From NCBI RefSeq assembly GCF_902150035.1, contig NZ_LR597504.1, positions 62,001-126,000 of the forward strand: a stretch of DNA of 64,000 bases, read 5' to 3'. A program made the position numbers and the translations under genes. Source of the DNA: Enorma burkinafasonensis (GTDB taxonomy: Bacteria; Actinomycetota; Coriobacteriia; Coriobacteriales; Coriobacteriaceae). The notes under the pieces were generated by a model. The model worked only from the letters and a program-made list of their open reading frames with translations. It was not told where the DNA came from and made no database searches. Of this stretch, positions 42,573-50,803 are shown piece after piece. Within the stretch, counting starts at the first letter, position 1; each line of letters begins with the position of its first letter.

Positions 42573-43061
42573 ATGATCCAGAAGATCCGTATCGACGACC
42601 GCCTGCTTCACGGCCAGGTCGCGTTCAGCTGGAAGTCCGCATTGGGCTTCGACGCGATCGTGATCGCGAGCGATGCGGCGGCAAACGATCCCATGCGCAA
42701 GCAGGTGATCAAGATGTGCTGCCCGGAGGGGGTGCGCCTGGCGGTGCGCACGGTGGAGGGCGCAGCGGAGCTGCTGCGCAACCCGCGCCTCGAGGCCATG
42801 AAGGTCTTCGTAATCTGCCCGGACCCGGCGACGGTTTCGAGCCTGCTCACGATGATCGACGAGAAGCCGGCCGTCAACCTGGGCGGCATGCAGTCCGCCG
42901 AGGGTCGCACGATGTTCTCGCGCAACGTCTACGTCAACGCGGACGACATCGCGGCGCTCGACGACATCGCCGACCGCGGCTACACCATCGAGGTGCAGGA
43001 GGTGCCCTCGACCGCCGCGCACGACTACGCGCAGCTGCGTTCCAAGTTCACGGCTGCCTAG
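42573..43061 (+). CDS. PTS EIIB component, mannose/sorbose family
   Basis: A 162-residue cytoplasmic phosphotransfer protein. The phosphorylated His13 lies in the family motif IRIDDRLLHGQVAF. Later parts (VICPDPATVSSLL, VNLGGMQSAEGRTMFS) match the mannose-type EIIB fold. The ATG at 42573 has GGGAGGGAC upstream. It would receive phosphate from an EIIA that is not encoded in this operon and pass it to the sugar held by the EIIC/EIID channel. Confidence 0.94.
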   Translation: MIQKIRIDDRLLHGQVAFSWKSALGFDAIVIASDAAANDPMRKQVIKMCCPEGVRLAVRTVEGAAELLRNPRLEAMKVFVICPDPATVSSLLTMIDEKPAVNLGGMQSAEGRTMFSRNVYVNADDIAALDDIADRGYTIEVQEVPSTAAHDYAQLRSKFTAA

Positions 43062-43088
43062 CGCAAGGCAAAGAAAGGAGAGCTGAAG

Positions 43089-43868
43089 ATGTACGAAGCG
43101 TTAGTCGTCGGCCTTATCATGGGGCTGACCTGGTTCGTCGAGAAGGTGGGCGGCACCTGCATGGTGATGCGTCCGCTGGTCGTGGCGCCGCTTATCGGCA
43201 TCGCGCTCGGCGACCTCAACACGGGCCTGCTCACGGGCGCCTCGCTCGAGCTCGTGTTCATGGGCGCCATGCAGATCGGTGCCGCCGTCCCGCCCGATGT
43301 CATCGTGGGTGCCGGCCTCGGCACGGCGTTCGCCATCCTCGCCGGCGAGGGTGCCGAGACCGCACTTGCCCTCGCGCTGCCGATCTCGATCCTCGCCCAG
43401 TCGATTAAGGTCGCGATCTTCATCGTCCGCAGCTGGTTCATGGATTTCGCTATGCAGCTCGCCAAGGACGCCAACATCCGCGGGCTCATCCTGCTCAACT
43501 GGGGTGGCCTCCTGCTGCAGTGCCTGATGTACTTCGCGGTGGGCTTCGTCGCCATCCTCGTGGGCGCGCCCGCTGTCTCCGCGTTCGTCGACAGCATCCC
43601 CGACGTGATCATGAACGGCCTCACGCTCGCCGGCAACATGATCCCCGCCGTGGGCTTCGCGCTGCTGCTGCAGCCCATGATGGGAACGCGCAACTGCATC
43701 TACTTCATCTTGGGCTTCGTGCTCGCCGCCTATCTGGGCCTGCCCACCATGGCCATCACGATCATCGGTGTCGTGTTCGCCTTCGTAGCCGTCTATGAGC
43801 GCGGAAGCGCGGCTCCCGTCGCTGCCGCCGCCTCGAGCACCGAGGAGGATGATCTGTTCGATGACTGA
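43089..43868 (+). CDS. PTS EIIC component, mannose/sorbose family
   Basis: A 259-residue membrane permease subunit. It shows MRPLVVAPLIGIALGDLNTG near the N-terminus, then FMGAMQIGAAVPPDVIVGAG, typical of ManY/SorA-type EIIC, with about seven to nine hydrophobic spans and a short acidic C-terminus. AAAGGAG precedes the ATG. The EIID gene starts inside its last codons (8-bp overlap), so the two subunits are coupled as usual. Confidence 0.94.
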   Translation: MYEALVVGLIMGLTWFVEKVGGTCMVMRPLVVAPLIGIALGDLNTGLLTGASLELVFMGAMQIGAAVPPDVIVGAGLGTAFAILAGEGAETALALALPISILAQSIKVAIFIVRSWFMDFAMQLAKDANIRGLILLNWGGLLLQCLMYFAVGFVAILVGAPAVSAFVDSIPDVIMNGLTLAGNMIPAVGFALLLQPMMGTRNCIYFILGFVLAAYLGLPTMAITIIGVVFAFVAVYERGSAAPVAAAASSTEEDDLFDD

Positions 43869-44682
43869 GAAGACTGCTCTCGCCGCGGACGAGAAGAAGC
43901 TTATCCGCGAACTGTTCTGGAACTCGTTCACCCTCGAGAACTGCTATAACTACGAGCGACAGCAGGCGCTCGGCTACGCCATCGCCATGTGGCCCGCCAT
44001 CAAGCGGTTCTACAAGACCAAAGAGGAGCAGGCCGACGCTCTCGTGCGCCACATGGCCATCTTCAACACCACGCCGCACGTGGTGACCGCCATCACCGGC
44101 ATCTCCGCGGCGATGGAGAAGGAGGCCAGCGAGAACCCCGACTTCGACCGCTCGATCATCAACAACGTGAAGGTCGGCCTCATGGGTCCGTTCGCGGGCA
44201 TCGGCGACTCGCTGTTCCAGGGCACCTTCCGCATCATCGCGAGCGGCATCGGCATCTCGCTCGCCCAGCAGGGCAGCATCATGGGCCCGATCCTGTTCCT
44301 CGTGATCTTCAACGTGGTCCATCTCGTCGTGCGCTACGTGCTCACCTCGCTCGGCTACCGTTCCGGCGCGAGCCTGCTCGAGGGCGCCCGCGCGAGCTCC
44401 ACGCTGCAGATGATCAGCAAGGGCGCCACCATCGTGGGCCTTACGGTCATCGGCGGCATGAGCGCGAGCATGGTCTCGTTCTCCACGCCGCTCGCCGTGA
44501 CGCTCGGCGAGACGACGTTCGCGATCCAGGACTACATCGACCAGATCTTCCCGTCGCTGCTGCCGCTGCTCTACGTGCTCGCCATGTTCGGCTGCCTCAA
44601 GAAGGGCATGAGCTCGACCGCCATCCTGCTCATCACGATCGCCGTGGCGCTTCTGGGCGTGTGGACGGGCCTTCTGGCGTAG
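43861..44682 (+). CDS. PTS EIID component, mannose/sorbose family
   Basis: A 273-residue membrane subunit, partner of EIIC. The N-terminal cytoplasmic part has LIRELFWNSFTLENCYNYERQQ and MWPAIKRFYKT. The central signature NNVKVGLMGPFAGIGDSLFQ is characteristic of EIID. The C-terminal helices end in LLGVWTGLLA. The ATG at 43861 lies 12 bp after GAGGAGG; an in-frame ATG at 43849 is too close to it. Last gene of the SIS/PTS operon, followed by a terminator at 44814. Confidence 0.94.
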   Translation: MTEKTALAADEKKLIRELFWNSFTLENCYNYERQQALGYAIAMWPAIKRFYKTKEEQADALVRHMAIFNTTPHVVTAITGISAAMEKEASENPDFDRSIINNVKVGLMGPFAGIGDSLFQGTFRIIASGIGISLAQQGSIMGPILFLVIFNVVHLVVRYVLTSLGYRSGASLLEGARASSTLQMISKGATIVGLTVIGGMSASMVSFSTPLAVTLGETTFAIQDYIDQIFPSLLPLLYVLAMFGCLKKGMSSTAILLITIAVALLGVWTGLLA

Positions 44683-44813
44683 GCCTACCGGAAGGGGGTT
44701 TCTCGTTTGCTCTCACATTCGGCACCTTTGTTTCGGCGATCCTGCGGAAACGCGGTGCAAACGACCCGATAGTGAGAACCAATGGCGTGACGGCTCGGCA
44801 TAACCGGCATTTG

Positions 44814-44839
44814 GGGGCGGCCTTCGGGTCGCCCCTTTT
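44814..44839 (+). terminator. Strong intrinsic terminator of the PTS operon
   Basis: GGGGCGGCC and GGTCGCCCC pair around a TTCG tetraloop and are followed by TTTT. The rest of the 324-bp gap to the next gene holds only a possible -10 (TATGAT, 44914-44919) and no gene. Confidence 0.9.
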
Positions 44840-45006
44840 CCATGCGCCTGCGCCGCCGCCCTGCAATCCTGCGCGTTCGCCGGCGCGTAGGGTTGCGCCA
44901 AGGCATCTTGCCGTATGATTTTGCTAAATAGGCGCGTCTGCGTCCGATGGCTGCTGCCGTTTCGCTAGACGGTGCGGCCTGCACGGCTCGAAAGGAAGGC
45001 ATTGCT

Positions 45007-46701
45007 ATGGCAGATGTACATGAGCTCCTCGACCTCTGGATCGAGAACGTCAAGGATGACGAGCTGCTCGCAGAGCTCAAGGCCCTGAAGGAGTCCGGCG
45101 ACGAGAACGCCATCACCGATGCGTTCTTCCAGGATCTCGCCTTCGGCACCGCCGGTCTGCGCGGCACCATCGGGGCGGGCACCAACCGGATGAACATCTA
45201 CACGGTCGGCCGTGCCACCCAGGGCTTCGCGAACTACCTCAACGCCACGTTCGAGAACCCTACGGTCGCCATCGCGCGCGACTCGCGCAACAAGGGCGAG
45301 CTCTTCGTCAAGACGACGGCAGCGATCCTCGCCGCGAACGGCGTGGTCGCCTACGTGTACCCCAAGATCTCGCCGGTGCCCACCCTGTCCTGGGCCACGC
45401 GCTACCTCAAGTGCTCGGGCGGCATCTGCATGACCGCCTCGCACAACCCGGCGCCCTATAACGGCTACAAGGCCTACGGCCCGGACGGCTGCCAGATCAC
45501 CTCCGAGGCCGCCGACGCCATCGGCGCCGCCATGGTCGCAACCGACCCGTTCCACGACATCAAGACCATGGACTTCGACGAGGCCGTGGCGCAGGGCCTC
45601 ATCAAGTGGATCGACGACGAGGTGCTCGACGCCTACTACGAGGCCGTCCTCAAGTGCTCGGTCTCCAACCTCACCGATGACGAGGTCGCCGGCGCCCCGC
45701 TCAAGCTCGTGTACACCCCGCTCAACGGTACCGGCCTCATCCCGGTGACCACGGTCTTGAATAAGGCCGGCATCACCGACATCACCGTCGTGCCCGAGCA
45801 GAAGGACCCGGACGGCGACTTCCCCACCTGCCCGTATCCCAACCCCGAGATCCGCGAGGCTATGCAGAAGGGTATCGACCTGTGCCAGGAGGTCCAGCCC
45901 GACCTGCTCCTCGCCACGGACCCGGACGCCGACCGCGTGGGCGTCGCCTGCCAGGACGGCGACGACTACACGCTGCTCACCGGCAACGAGATGGGCGTGC
46001 TTCTGCTCGACTACATCTGCAAGATGCGCGCCGCGCGCGGCGAGGACCTCTCGAACAAGGTCGCCGTCACCACGATCGTGTCATCCGCGATGGTCGACGC
46101 GCTCGCCGATGAGTACGGCTTCGAGCTGCGTCGCTGCCTCACGGGCTTCAAGTACATCGGTGACATCATCACCGGGCTCTCCGACGCCGGCGAGGTCGAC
46201 CGCTTCATCTTCGGCTTCGAGGAATCCTACGGCTACCTCTCGGGCGATCACGTGCGCGACAAGGACGCCGTCAACGCGTCGCTGCTCATCTGCCAGATGG
46301 CGCAGTACTACAAGCTGCAGGGGCTGAACCTCGTCCAGGCCATGCGCGCGCTGTACGAGAAGTACGGCTACTACCACAACAAGACCGTCTCGCTGAGCTA
46401 CCCCGGGGCCGATGGCGCCGCCAAGATGGCCGGCATCATGGCCGGCCTGCGCGAGACTGCGCCCGCGGAGATCGCGGGCAGCAAGGTCGAGGCCGTGGTG
46501 GACTACCAGGGCGGCGTGAACGGCCTGCCCAAGGCCAACGTCATCGAGTTCGACCTCGAGGGCGGCAACAAGGCCATCGTGCGCCCCTCGGGCACCGAGC
46601 CCAAGATCAAGCTCTACATCTTCGCCAAGGGCGCGGACGCCGCGGCGGCCGATGCGCTCATCGCCGCCATCGAGGAGGACGGCCGCAAGCTGCTGAGCTA
46701 A
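45007..46701 (+). CDS. Phospho-sugar mutase (alpha-phosphoglucomutase/phosphomannomutase type)
   Basis: A 564-residue alpha-D-phosphohexomutase of the long PgcA/PGM2-like subgroup. The N-terminal FGTAGLRGTIGAGTNRMN is followed by the phosphoserine loop GICMTASHNPAPYNGYKAYG, the metal loop LATDPDADRVG, the sugar-binding loop GFEESYGYL and the phosphate-binding loop RPSGTEPKIKLY. It interconverts hexose 1- and 6-phosphates. The ATG at 45007 follows AAAGGAAGG. It probably channels hexose phosphate between glycolysis and glycogen or wall polymers. It is separated from the PTS operon by a terminator, so it has its own promoter. Confidence 0.95.
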   Translation: MADVHELLDLWIENVKDDELLAELKALKESGDENAITDAFFQDLAFGTAGLRGTIGAGTNRMNIYTVGRATQGFANYLNATFENPTVAIARDSRNKGELFVKTTAAILAANGVVAYVYPKISPVPTLSWATRYLKCSGGICMTASHNPAPYNGYKAYGPDGCQITSEAADAIGAAMVATDPFHDIKTMDFDEAVAQGLIKWIDDEVLDAYYEAVLKCSVSNLTDDEVAGAPLKLVYTPLNGTGLIPVTTVLNKAGITDITVVPEQKDPDGDFPTCPYPNPEIREAMQKGIDLCQEVQPDLLLATDPDADRVGVACQDGDDYTLLTGNEMGVLLLDYICKMRAARGEDLSNKVAVTTIVSSAMVDALADEYGFELRRCLTGFKYIGDIITGLSDAGEVDRFIFGFEESYGYLSGDHVRDKDAVNASLLICQMAQYYKLQGLNLVQAMRALYEKYGYYHNKTVSLSYPGADGAAKMAGIMAGLRETAPAEIAGSKVEAVVDYQGGVNGLPKANVIEFDLEGGNKAIVRPSGTEPKIKLYIFAKGADAAAADALIAAIEEDGRKLLS

Positions 46702-46727
46702 GCGCGCGACTATAGTCTCGGAAACGG

Positions 46728-46764
46728 ACCGGCTCCCGTGTCGACGACATGGGAGCCGGTTTTT
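46728..46764 (+). terminator. Intrinsic terminator after the mutase gene
   Basis: ACCGGCTCCC pairs with GGGAGCCGGT around a 16-base loop and is followed by TTTT. Confidence 0.88.
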
Positions 46765-46780
46765 CGCTCTATGGAGCGCG

Positions 46781-47659
46781 CTACCTCCAGCCGAAGTCGG
46801 CGAGGCAGCGGTCGACATCCTCCTCGAGCGTGCCGAGCTCGATGCCCGCCGCGCGGATCTTCGCCGCGTCCAGGCGGAAGTCGCGGAAGCGGTCGGCGTA
46901 GCGCTCGGTGTTGGGGAGGATGTAGCGCTCGACCCGCTCGGGCGTGGCGATGCCCGCCTCCACGAGCTTGCCCGCGACGAGGCGCGCGGCGTCGTAGGTC
47001 GTGAGGTCGTTGTCGCTCGCGAAGTGGTAGACGCCGCTCGGCAGCTCGGCAATGGCGCCGAACTGGTCGGCGAGGTGCTGGGCGTAGGTCATGCAGCGCT
47101 TCTCGTTCACGGTGAAGAGCGCCGGCGTGTCGGTGGCAAGGGCGCGGAGGACGTTGCCCACGATGCCGGGCGAGGGCTTCACGTGCGGCAGCGCCATGCC
47201 GAACATCCAGGAGAAGCGCAGGACCAGGTAGTCATCCATGTTCTTTTGCATCCAGGTGTCGACCTCGGCCTTCTGGATGCCGTAGTTGGTGACGCTCACC
47301 GGCTCGGCGTCCTCCGCGAAGGGGCCGGGCTCGGTCTTGCCGTTGAAGATCTGCTCGGTCGAAATGAAGATCATGCGCCGTCCGCGCTCGCGGCAGATGC
47401 GGGCGATCTCGATGGCGGCCTCGGTGTTCACGCGGCGCGTTCCTGCGGGGTCGTTCTCGCAGTCGGCGGTCGTCGCGTTCGCGGCGGTGTGGAACATGAT
47501 GTCGAAGTCGAGGGCGCCGAAGTAGGCGCGCACGGCTTCGAGGTCGGTGTAGTCGACGTCGCGGCGGCTCACGCGCACGAACTCGAACCGGTCCTTGTTG
47601 TAGAGCTGGACGAGGCTCGCGAGATACCCGTTCGCCCCGGTTACGGCGATGCGACGCAT
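46781..47659 (-). CDS. RmlD-like NAD(P)-dependent sugar reductase/epimerase
   Basis: A 292-residue extended short-chain dehydrogenase. It has the Rossmann motif VTGANGYLASL, the catalytic Thr/Ser in IFISTEQIFNG and the Tyr-Lys pair in NYGIQKAEV. The FNG and GVYHFASDND sections resemble dTDP-4-dehydrorhamnose reductase. No other rhamnose genes are nearby. It follows deoC on the same strand by 12 bp, so its true substrate may lie in nucleoside or sugar metabolism. Confidence 0.82.
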   Translation of the reverse strand: MRRIAVTGANGYLASLVQLYNKDRFEFVRVSRRDVDYTDLEAVRAYFGALDFDIMFHTAANATTADCENDPAGTRRVNTEAAIEIARICRERGRRMIFISTEQIFNGKTEPGPFAEDAEPVSVTNYGIQKAEVDTWMQKNMDDYLVLRFSWMFGMALPHVKPSPGIVGNVLRALATDTPALFTVNEKRCMTYAQHLADQFGAIAELPSGVYHFASDNDLTTYDAARLVAGKLVEAGIATPERVERYILPNTERYADRFRDFRLDAAKIRAAGIELGTLEEDVDRCLADFGWR

Positions 47660-47671
47660 GCCCTCGGACGC

Positions 47672-48403
47672 CTACAGCTCGATGGAGTCGACGCCGTCCG
47701 CCTCGAAGCGGCGGCGGAGCTCCTCGATGATGGGGATGCCGGCGCTGCAGCCGATGCGCGTGGCACCGGCACGGACCATGTCGAGGAAGGTGTCGGCGGT
47801 GCGGATGCCGCCGGCGGCCTTGACCTGGATCTCGGGCACGACGTGCTCGCGCATGAGCTTGACGTCCTCGACGGTGGCGCCGCCCGTGGAGAAGCCGGTG
47901 CTCGTCTTCACGAACGTGGGCTTGACCTTGTTGGCGACCTCGCAGAGCTTGATCTTCTCGTCATCGGTGAGCAGGCAGTTCTCGAAGATGACCTTGGAGG
48001 GGATCTCCTCGTCGCGGCCCTCGCTCGCAGCACGGCACACCTCGACGATCTGGCGCATCTCGTCCTCGATGTAGTCCCAGTTGCCGGCCTTCACCTCGGT
48101 GAGGTTCACGACGTAGTCGATCTCGGTCGCGCCGTTCTCGATGGCGTCGCGGGTCTCGAAGACCTTTACCGCGATGGACTGCTGCCCCAGCGGGAAGCCG
48201 ATCGCGGCGCCGGTGTGGATGTCGGTCCCGGCGAGGAACTCAGAGCAGCGGGCGGACTGGACGGAGTTGATGGCGACCATCTTGAAGTGGCAGCGCTTCG
48301 CCTCGTCGCAGAGCTTCTCCATGTCAGCCACGGTGGCGTCGGCGTGGAGGTTGGTGTGGTCGACAAGGCGGGCGAGGTCGTCGAGGGTGTAGGTCTTGCT
48401 CAT
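47672..48403 (-). CDS. deoC: Deoxyribose-phosphate aldolase
   Basis: A 243-residue class I aldolase that splits 2-deoxyribose 5-phosphate into glyceraldehyde 3-phosphate and acetaldehyde. The Schiff-base lysine is Lys166 in [14 protein letters not shown], and the second catalytic lysine is Lys195 in VKAAGGIR. The N-terminal [15 protein letters not shown] is also typical. I chose the ATG at 48403, which has AAAGGA upstream. The promoter at 48436-48463 and the downstream RmlD-like gene make a two-gene operon. Confidence 0.95.
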   Translation of the reverse strand: MSKTYTLDDLARLVDHTNLHADATVADMEKLCDEAKRCHFKMVAINSVQSARCSEFLAGTDIHTGAAIGFPLGQQSIAVKVFETRDAIENGATEIDYVVNLTEVKAGNWDYIEDEMRQIVEVCRAASEGRDEEIPSKVIFENCLLTDDEKIKLCEVANKVKPTFVKTSTGFSTGGATVEDVKLMREHVVPEIQVKAAGGIRTADTFLDMVRAGATRIGCSAGIPIIEELRRRFEADGVDSIEL

Positions 48404-48435
48404 GGCGTTCCTTTCGCTAGAAAGTGGATACTGCA

Positions 48436-48463
48436 AGTATAGGACAGCGATAGGACCTCATAA
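48436..48463 (-). promoter_or_regulatory. Promoter of deoC
   Basis: On the minus strand TTATGA (48458-48463) and TATACT (48436-48441) are 16 bp apart, about 33 bp upstream of the start codon. Confidence 0.6.
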
Positions 48464-48537
48464 GACAGGTCACAAAACTTAAGAATCGGTTATGGGGGAG
48501 GCGGTTTTCTTCGAGCTCGGGCAGTTCCGGAGCGGGC

Positions 48538-48999
48538 CTAGCTCAGGAAGAAAAGCCAGACGGCGAGTGCGACGAGCAAGACAATGAACAGCACGACCAG
48601 GATGTGCACGCGCCGGCGCTCGCGTTCCTGGCGCGAGATGAAGATCGACTTGTGCCCCGAGGGGGTCTGCAGGTAGCGCTCGTAGTGGAGCTGCGGCCGC
48701 TCGCCCTCCTCGCCGGGCTGGGGCTGGCGCCTGGGGTGCGCGGGGCCCGTGGGCGGGAGGTACTGCGGGTCGGCCGTCGCCACGCCCATGTGGCGCCTGC
48801 CCGGGCGCGGCGCCGTCTGCTGGGGGACCTGCCCCGGCTGCTCCGTGGCGGGGTACGAGCCGGGATGCACGCGCTGGCGGTAGCGCAGGGCGTCGTCGGT
48901 GATGGGCTCCTGGGTGATATGGGGGGTGCTCCGGTGGTAGGGCGTGCGGGACACGCGCTCGGGTCGCGTGCTATAGGGCGTCCGGCCGTCCTCGTCCAT
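48538..48999 (-). CDS. Tail-anchored membrane protein of unknown function
   Basis: A 153-residue protein. About 125 residues are hydrophilic, rich in Pro, Arg and Gln (for example YHRSTPHITQEP) and likely disordered. A single C-terminal membrane helix (VHILVVLFIVLLVALAVWLF) ends at the stop. The ATG at 48999 is 6 bp after GGAG; a GTG four codons upstream is possible. No family recognised. Separate from deoC (134 bp) and divergent from hsp20. Confidence 0.68.
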   Translation of the reverse strand: MDEDGRTPYSTRPERVSRTPYHRSTPHITQEPITDDALRYRQRVHPGSYPATEQPGQVPQQTAPRPGRRHMGVATADPQYLPPTGPAHPRRQPQPGEEGERPQLHYERYLQTPSGHKSIFISRQERERRRVHILVVLFIVLLVALAVWLFFLS

Positions 49000-49174
49000 C
49001 AGGTTCTCCACTCGAAGTCATACGGTGCGCAAGTATGCTTATTTTACTGTTAAAACTGGATGCCGCGCAGGTTGCAGCCGGGTTCATCTTCTGGATGAGT
49101 CAGATTTCCACGGCTGTTGCACAGATGTGAGGGGGAGGGCGCCATCTTGAGGCGTCAGACGCGTTGCCAACGCC

Positions 49175-49201
49175 AAATCTAAGTCTCAAGAACTTAGATT
49201 T
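49175..49201. promoter_or_regulatory. HAIR-like inverted repeat upstream of hsp20
   Basis: AAATCTAAGT and ACTTAGATTT are perfect 10-bp inverted copies separated by 7 bp. The HspR operator HAIR is, as I recall, CTTGAGT-N7-ACTCAAG. The spacing is identical and the half-sites share the outer T and the A-G-T ending. A GATAAT hexamer (49205-49210) starts 3 bp downstream, so a bound repressor would block the promoter. The remainder of the 335-bp gap holds no gene. Confidence 0.65.
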
Positions 49202-49334
49202 GATGATAATGTGACGCTTAGGAAATATCCATTCGGCTGAATAGATGCCTGCACCGCGGGAATAACTGAGAGCGAACAACGAAGTCCGCGACCCGCAGGG
49301 TACGGGGCGCGGCAATCACGAAGGAGTGATTCAT

Positions 49335-49766
49335 ATGGCAAGCCTGATTCCTTACCGTTCGGTCTTCGGTATCCGTCCCAGCACGAGTGCCCTGCTCGAT
49401 GCGTTCGATGACATGATGGACTTCGCCTCCTCGCCGCTCTCCTCGAGCGCGTTCCCCATGGACGTCGAGGACAAGGGCGACGGCTACGAGATCAAGGCGT
49501 ACCTCACCGGCGCCACCAAGGACGACATCGACGTCGAGCTCAACGAGGGCCGTCTCTCCATCGCCGTCAAGGTCGAGGAGAGCGAGGAGAACAAGGACAA
49601 GAACTTCCTCCAGAAGGAGTTCGCCTCCTACAGCGCGACCCGCGGCGTCTACCTCAAGGACGCCTCGAGCGAGGGCCTGTCCGCCCGCTTCGCCGACGGC
49701 GTGCTGACCGTCACGGTTCCCAAGATGGTCGAGAAGAAGAACGTCACCAAGGTCGCCATCGACTAG
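49335..49766 (+). CDS. Small heat-shock protein, Hsp20/alpha-crystallin family
   Basis: A 143-residue ATP-independent holdase. The alpha-crystallin domain begins PMDVEDKGDGYEIKAYLTG, includes the LNEGRLSIAVKVEESEE strand region and ends with ARFADGVLTVTVPKM, the usual A-x-x-x-x-G-V-L motif. The ATG at 49335 follows AAGGAGTG. It is monocistronic, with a HAIR-like operator upstream and a strong terminator downstream. The short N-terminus (LIPYRSVFGI) is typical for bacterial Hsp20. Confidence 0.95.
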   Translation: MASLIPYRSVFGIRPSTSALLDAFDDMMDFASSPLSSSAFPMDVEDKGDGYEIKAYLTGATKDDIDVELNEGRLSIAVKVEESEENKDKNFLQKEFASYSATRGVYLKDASSEGLSARFADGVLTVTVPKMVEKKNVTKVAID

Positions 49767-49810
49767 GTGCGCCCGCAACCGACTCGCAAACAGCGCGGCA
49801 TGTGACCGAA

Positions 49811-49843
49811 GGGGTCGCCGGCTCAGGCCGGCGGCCCCTTTTT
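49811..49843 (+). terminator. Intrinsic terminator of hsp20
   Basis: GGGGTCGCCGGC (49811-49822) pairs with GCCGGCGGCCCC (49827-49838) and is followed by TTTTT. Confidence 0.92.
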
Positions 49844-49897
49844 CGTCATGCAGATGAAGCCGCGGGCGGACGCTTGGCGCCGGCTGCCGGCGGCCGC

Positions 49898-50764
49898 CTA
49901 CCAGATCGTGATGGGGCGGTTCTGGCCGGCGGCGCGGATGTGCACGGCAGGGGCGCCGTCGCGGGCGAGCGTCGCCGAGGACCCGAGCTCGTCGTCGAGC
50001 TGGGCGCCGAGCGCCTCGGCCCAGGCCCGCACGGCGAGGCTCGGCCGGTTGTTCTCCTGCGAGATGTGCATCGCGACGAGCTGCTCGGTGCGCTCGGTCA
50101 CCAGCTCCGGGAGCGCCTCGGCGGCCTGCGCGTTCGAGAGGTGGCCGCGCTCCGAGATGATGCGGTCCTGCAGGTAGCGCGGATAGGACCCGGTGCGGAG
50201 CATGGGTACGTCGTGGTTGCTCTCGAGCGCGAGGATGCGCGCGTCGCGCAGGTAGCGCAGGGCGCCCGGCGTCAGCGCGCCGGTATCGGTGGCAAATCCG
50301 ATGGCGTCCCCGCCGCAGTCGAAACGGAACCCCACCGGATTCAGCACGTCGTGCAGGGTGGGAAACGTCTGCACCCGCACGCCGGCGACCTCGATCGCGG
50401 CCCCGGGCGGGAACTCCTCGAAGGGCAGCTCGGCGAGGGCGTCGCGCGTGGCCGGCGTGCCCAGGCTCGCATGGAGCGTCCCGTCGAAGCGCTTGCACCA
50501 GACGCTCGCGCCCTTCACATGGTCGCCGTGCTCGTGCGTGATGAGGAGGGCGACGACGCGGCCCTCGTCGAGGTCGAGCTCGTGCATGCGGCGCAGCGTC
50601 TCGCGGCGCGAGAAGCCGGCGTCGATCATGATGAGGCCGCAGGGTCCCTCGACCAGCGCGCAGTTGCCCTTGGAACCGCTGCCTAGGATATGCAGGTGGA
50701 GCTGGGTACAATGGGGGAGTGCCGCGCGAGGCTCCTCGCGCCGCATGGTCTTGTCTGCTTCCAC
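49898..50764 (-). CDS. MBL-fold metallo-hydrolase, WalJ/YycJ-like
   Basis: A 288-residue beta-lactamase-fold protein. N-terminal LHILGSGSKGNCALVEG is typical of the YycJ group. The metal motif HxHxDH is LITHEHGDHVKG. Later ligands are in FATDTG and the ESNHD segment. Members are thought to be 5'-exonucleases or phosphodiesterases linked to cell-wall signalling or DNA repair. GTG at 50764 has AGAGG upstream; an ATG six codons later is an alternative. It is divergent from tilS with only 39 bp between starts, so the promoters must overlap the genes. Confidence 0.88.
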   Translation of the reverse strand: MEADKTMRREEPRAALPHCTQLHLHILGSGSKGNCALVEGPCGLIMIDAGFSRRETLRRMHELDLDEGRVVALLITHEHGDHVKGASVWCKRFDGTLHASLGTPATRDALAELPFEEFPPGAAIEVAGVRVQTFPTLHDVLNPVGFRFDCGGDAIGFATDTGALTPGALRYLRDARILALESNHDVPMLRTGSYPRYLQDRIISERGHLSNAQAAEALPELVTERTEQLVAMHISQENNRPSLAVRAWAEALGAQLDDELGSSATLARDGAPAVHIRAAGQNRPITIW

Positions 50765-50803
50765 CTACATCGCCTCTCGCTCGGTCCCGGTAAGGAGGTC
50801 CAC

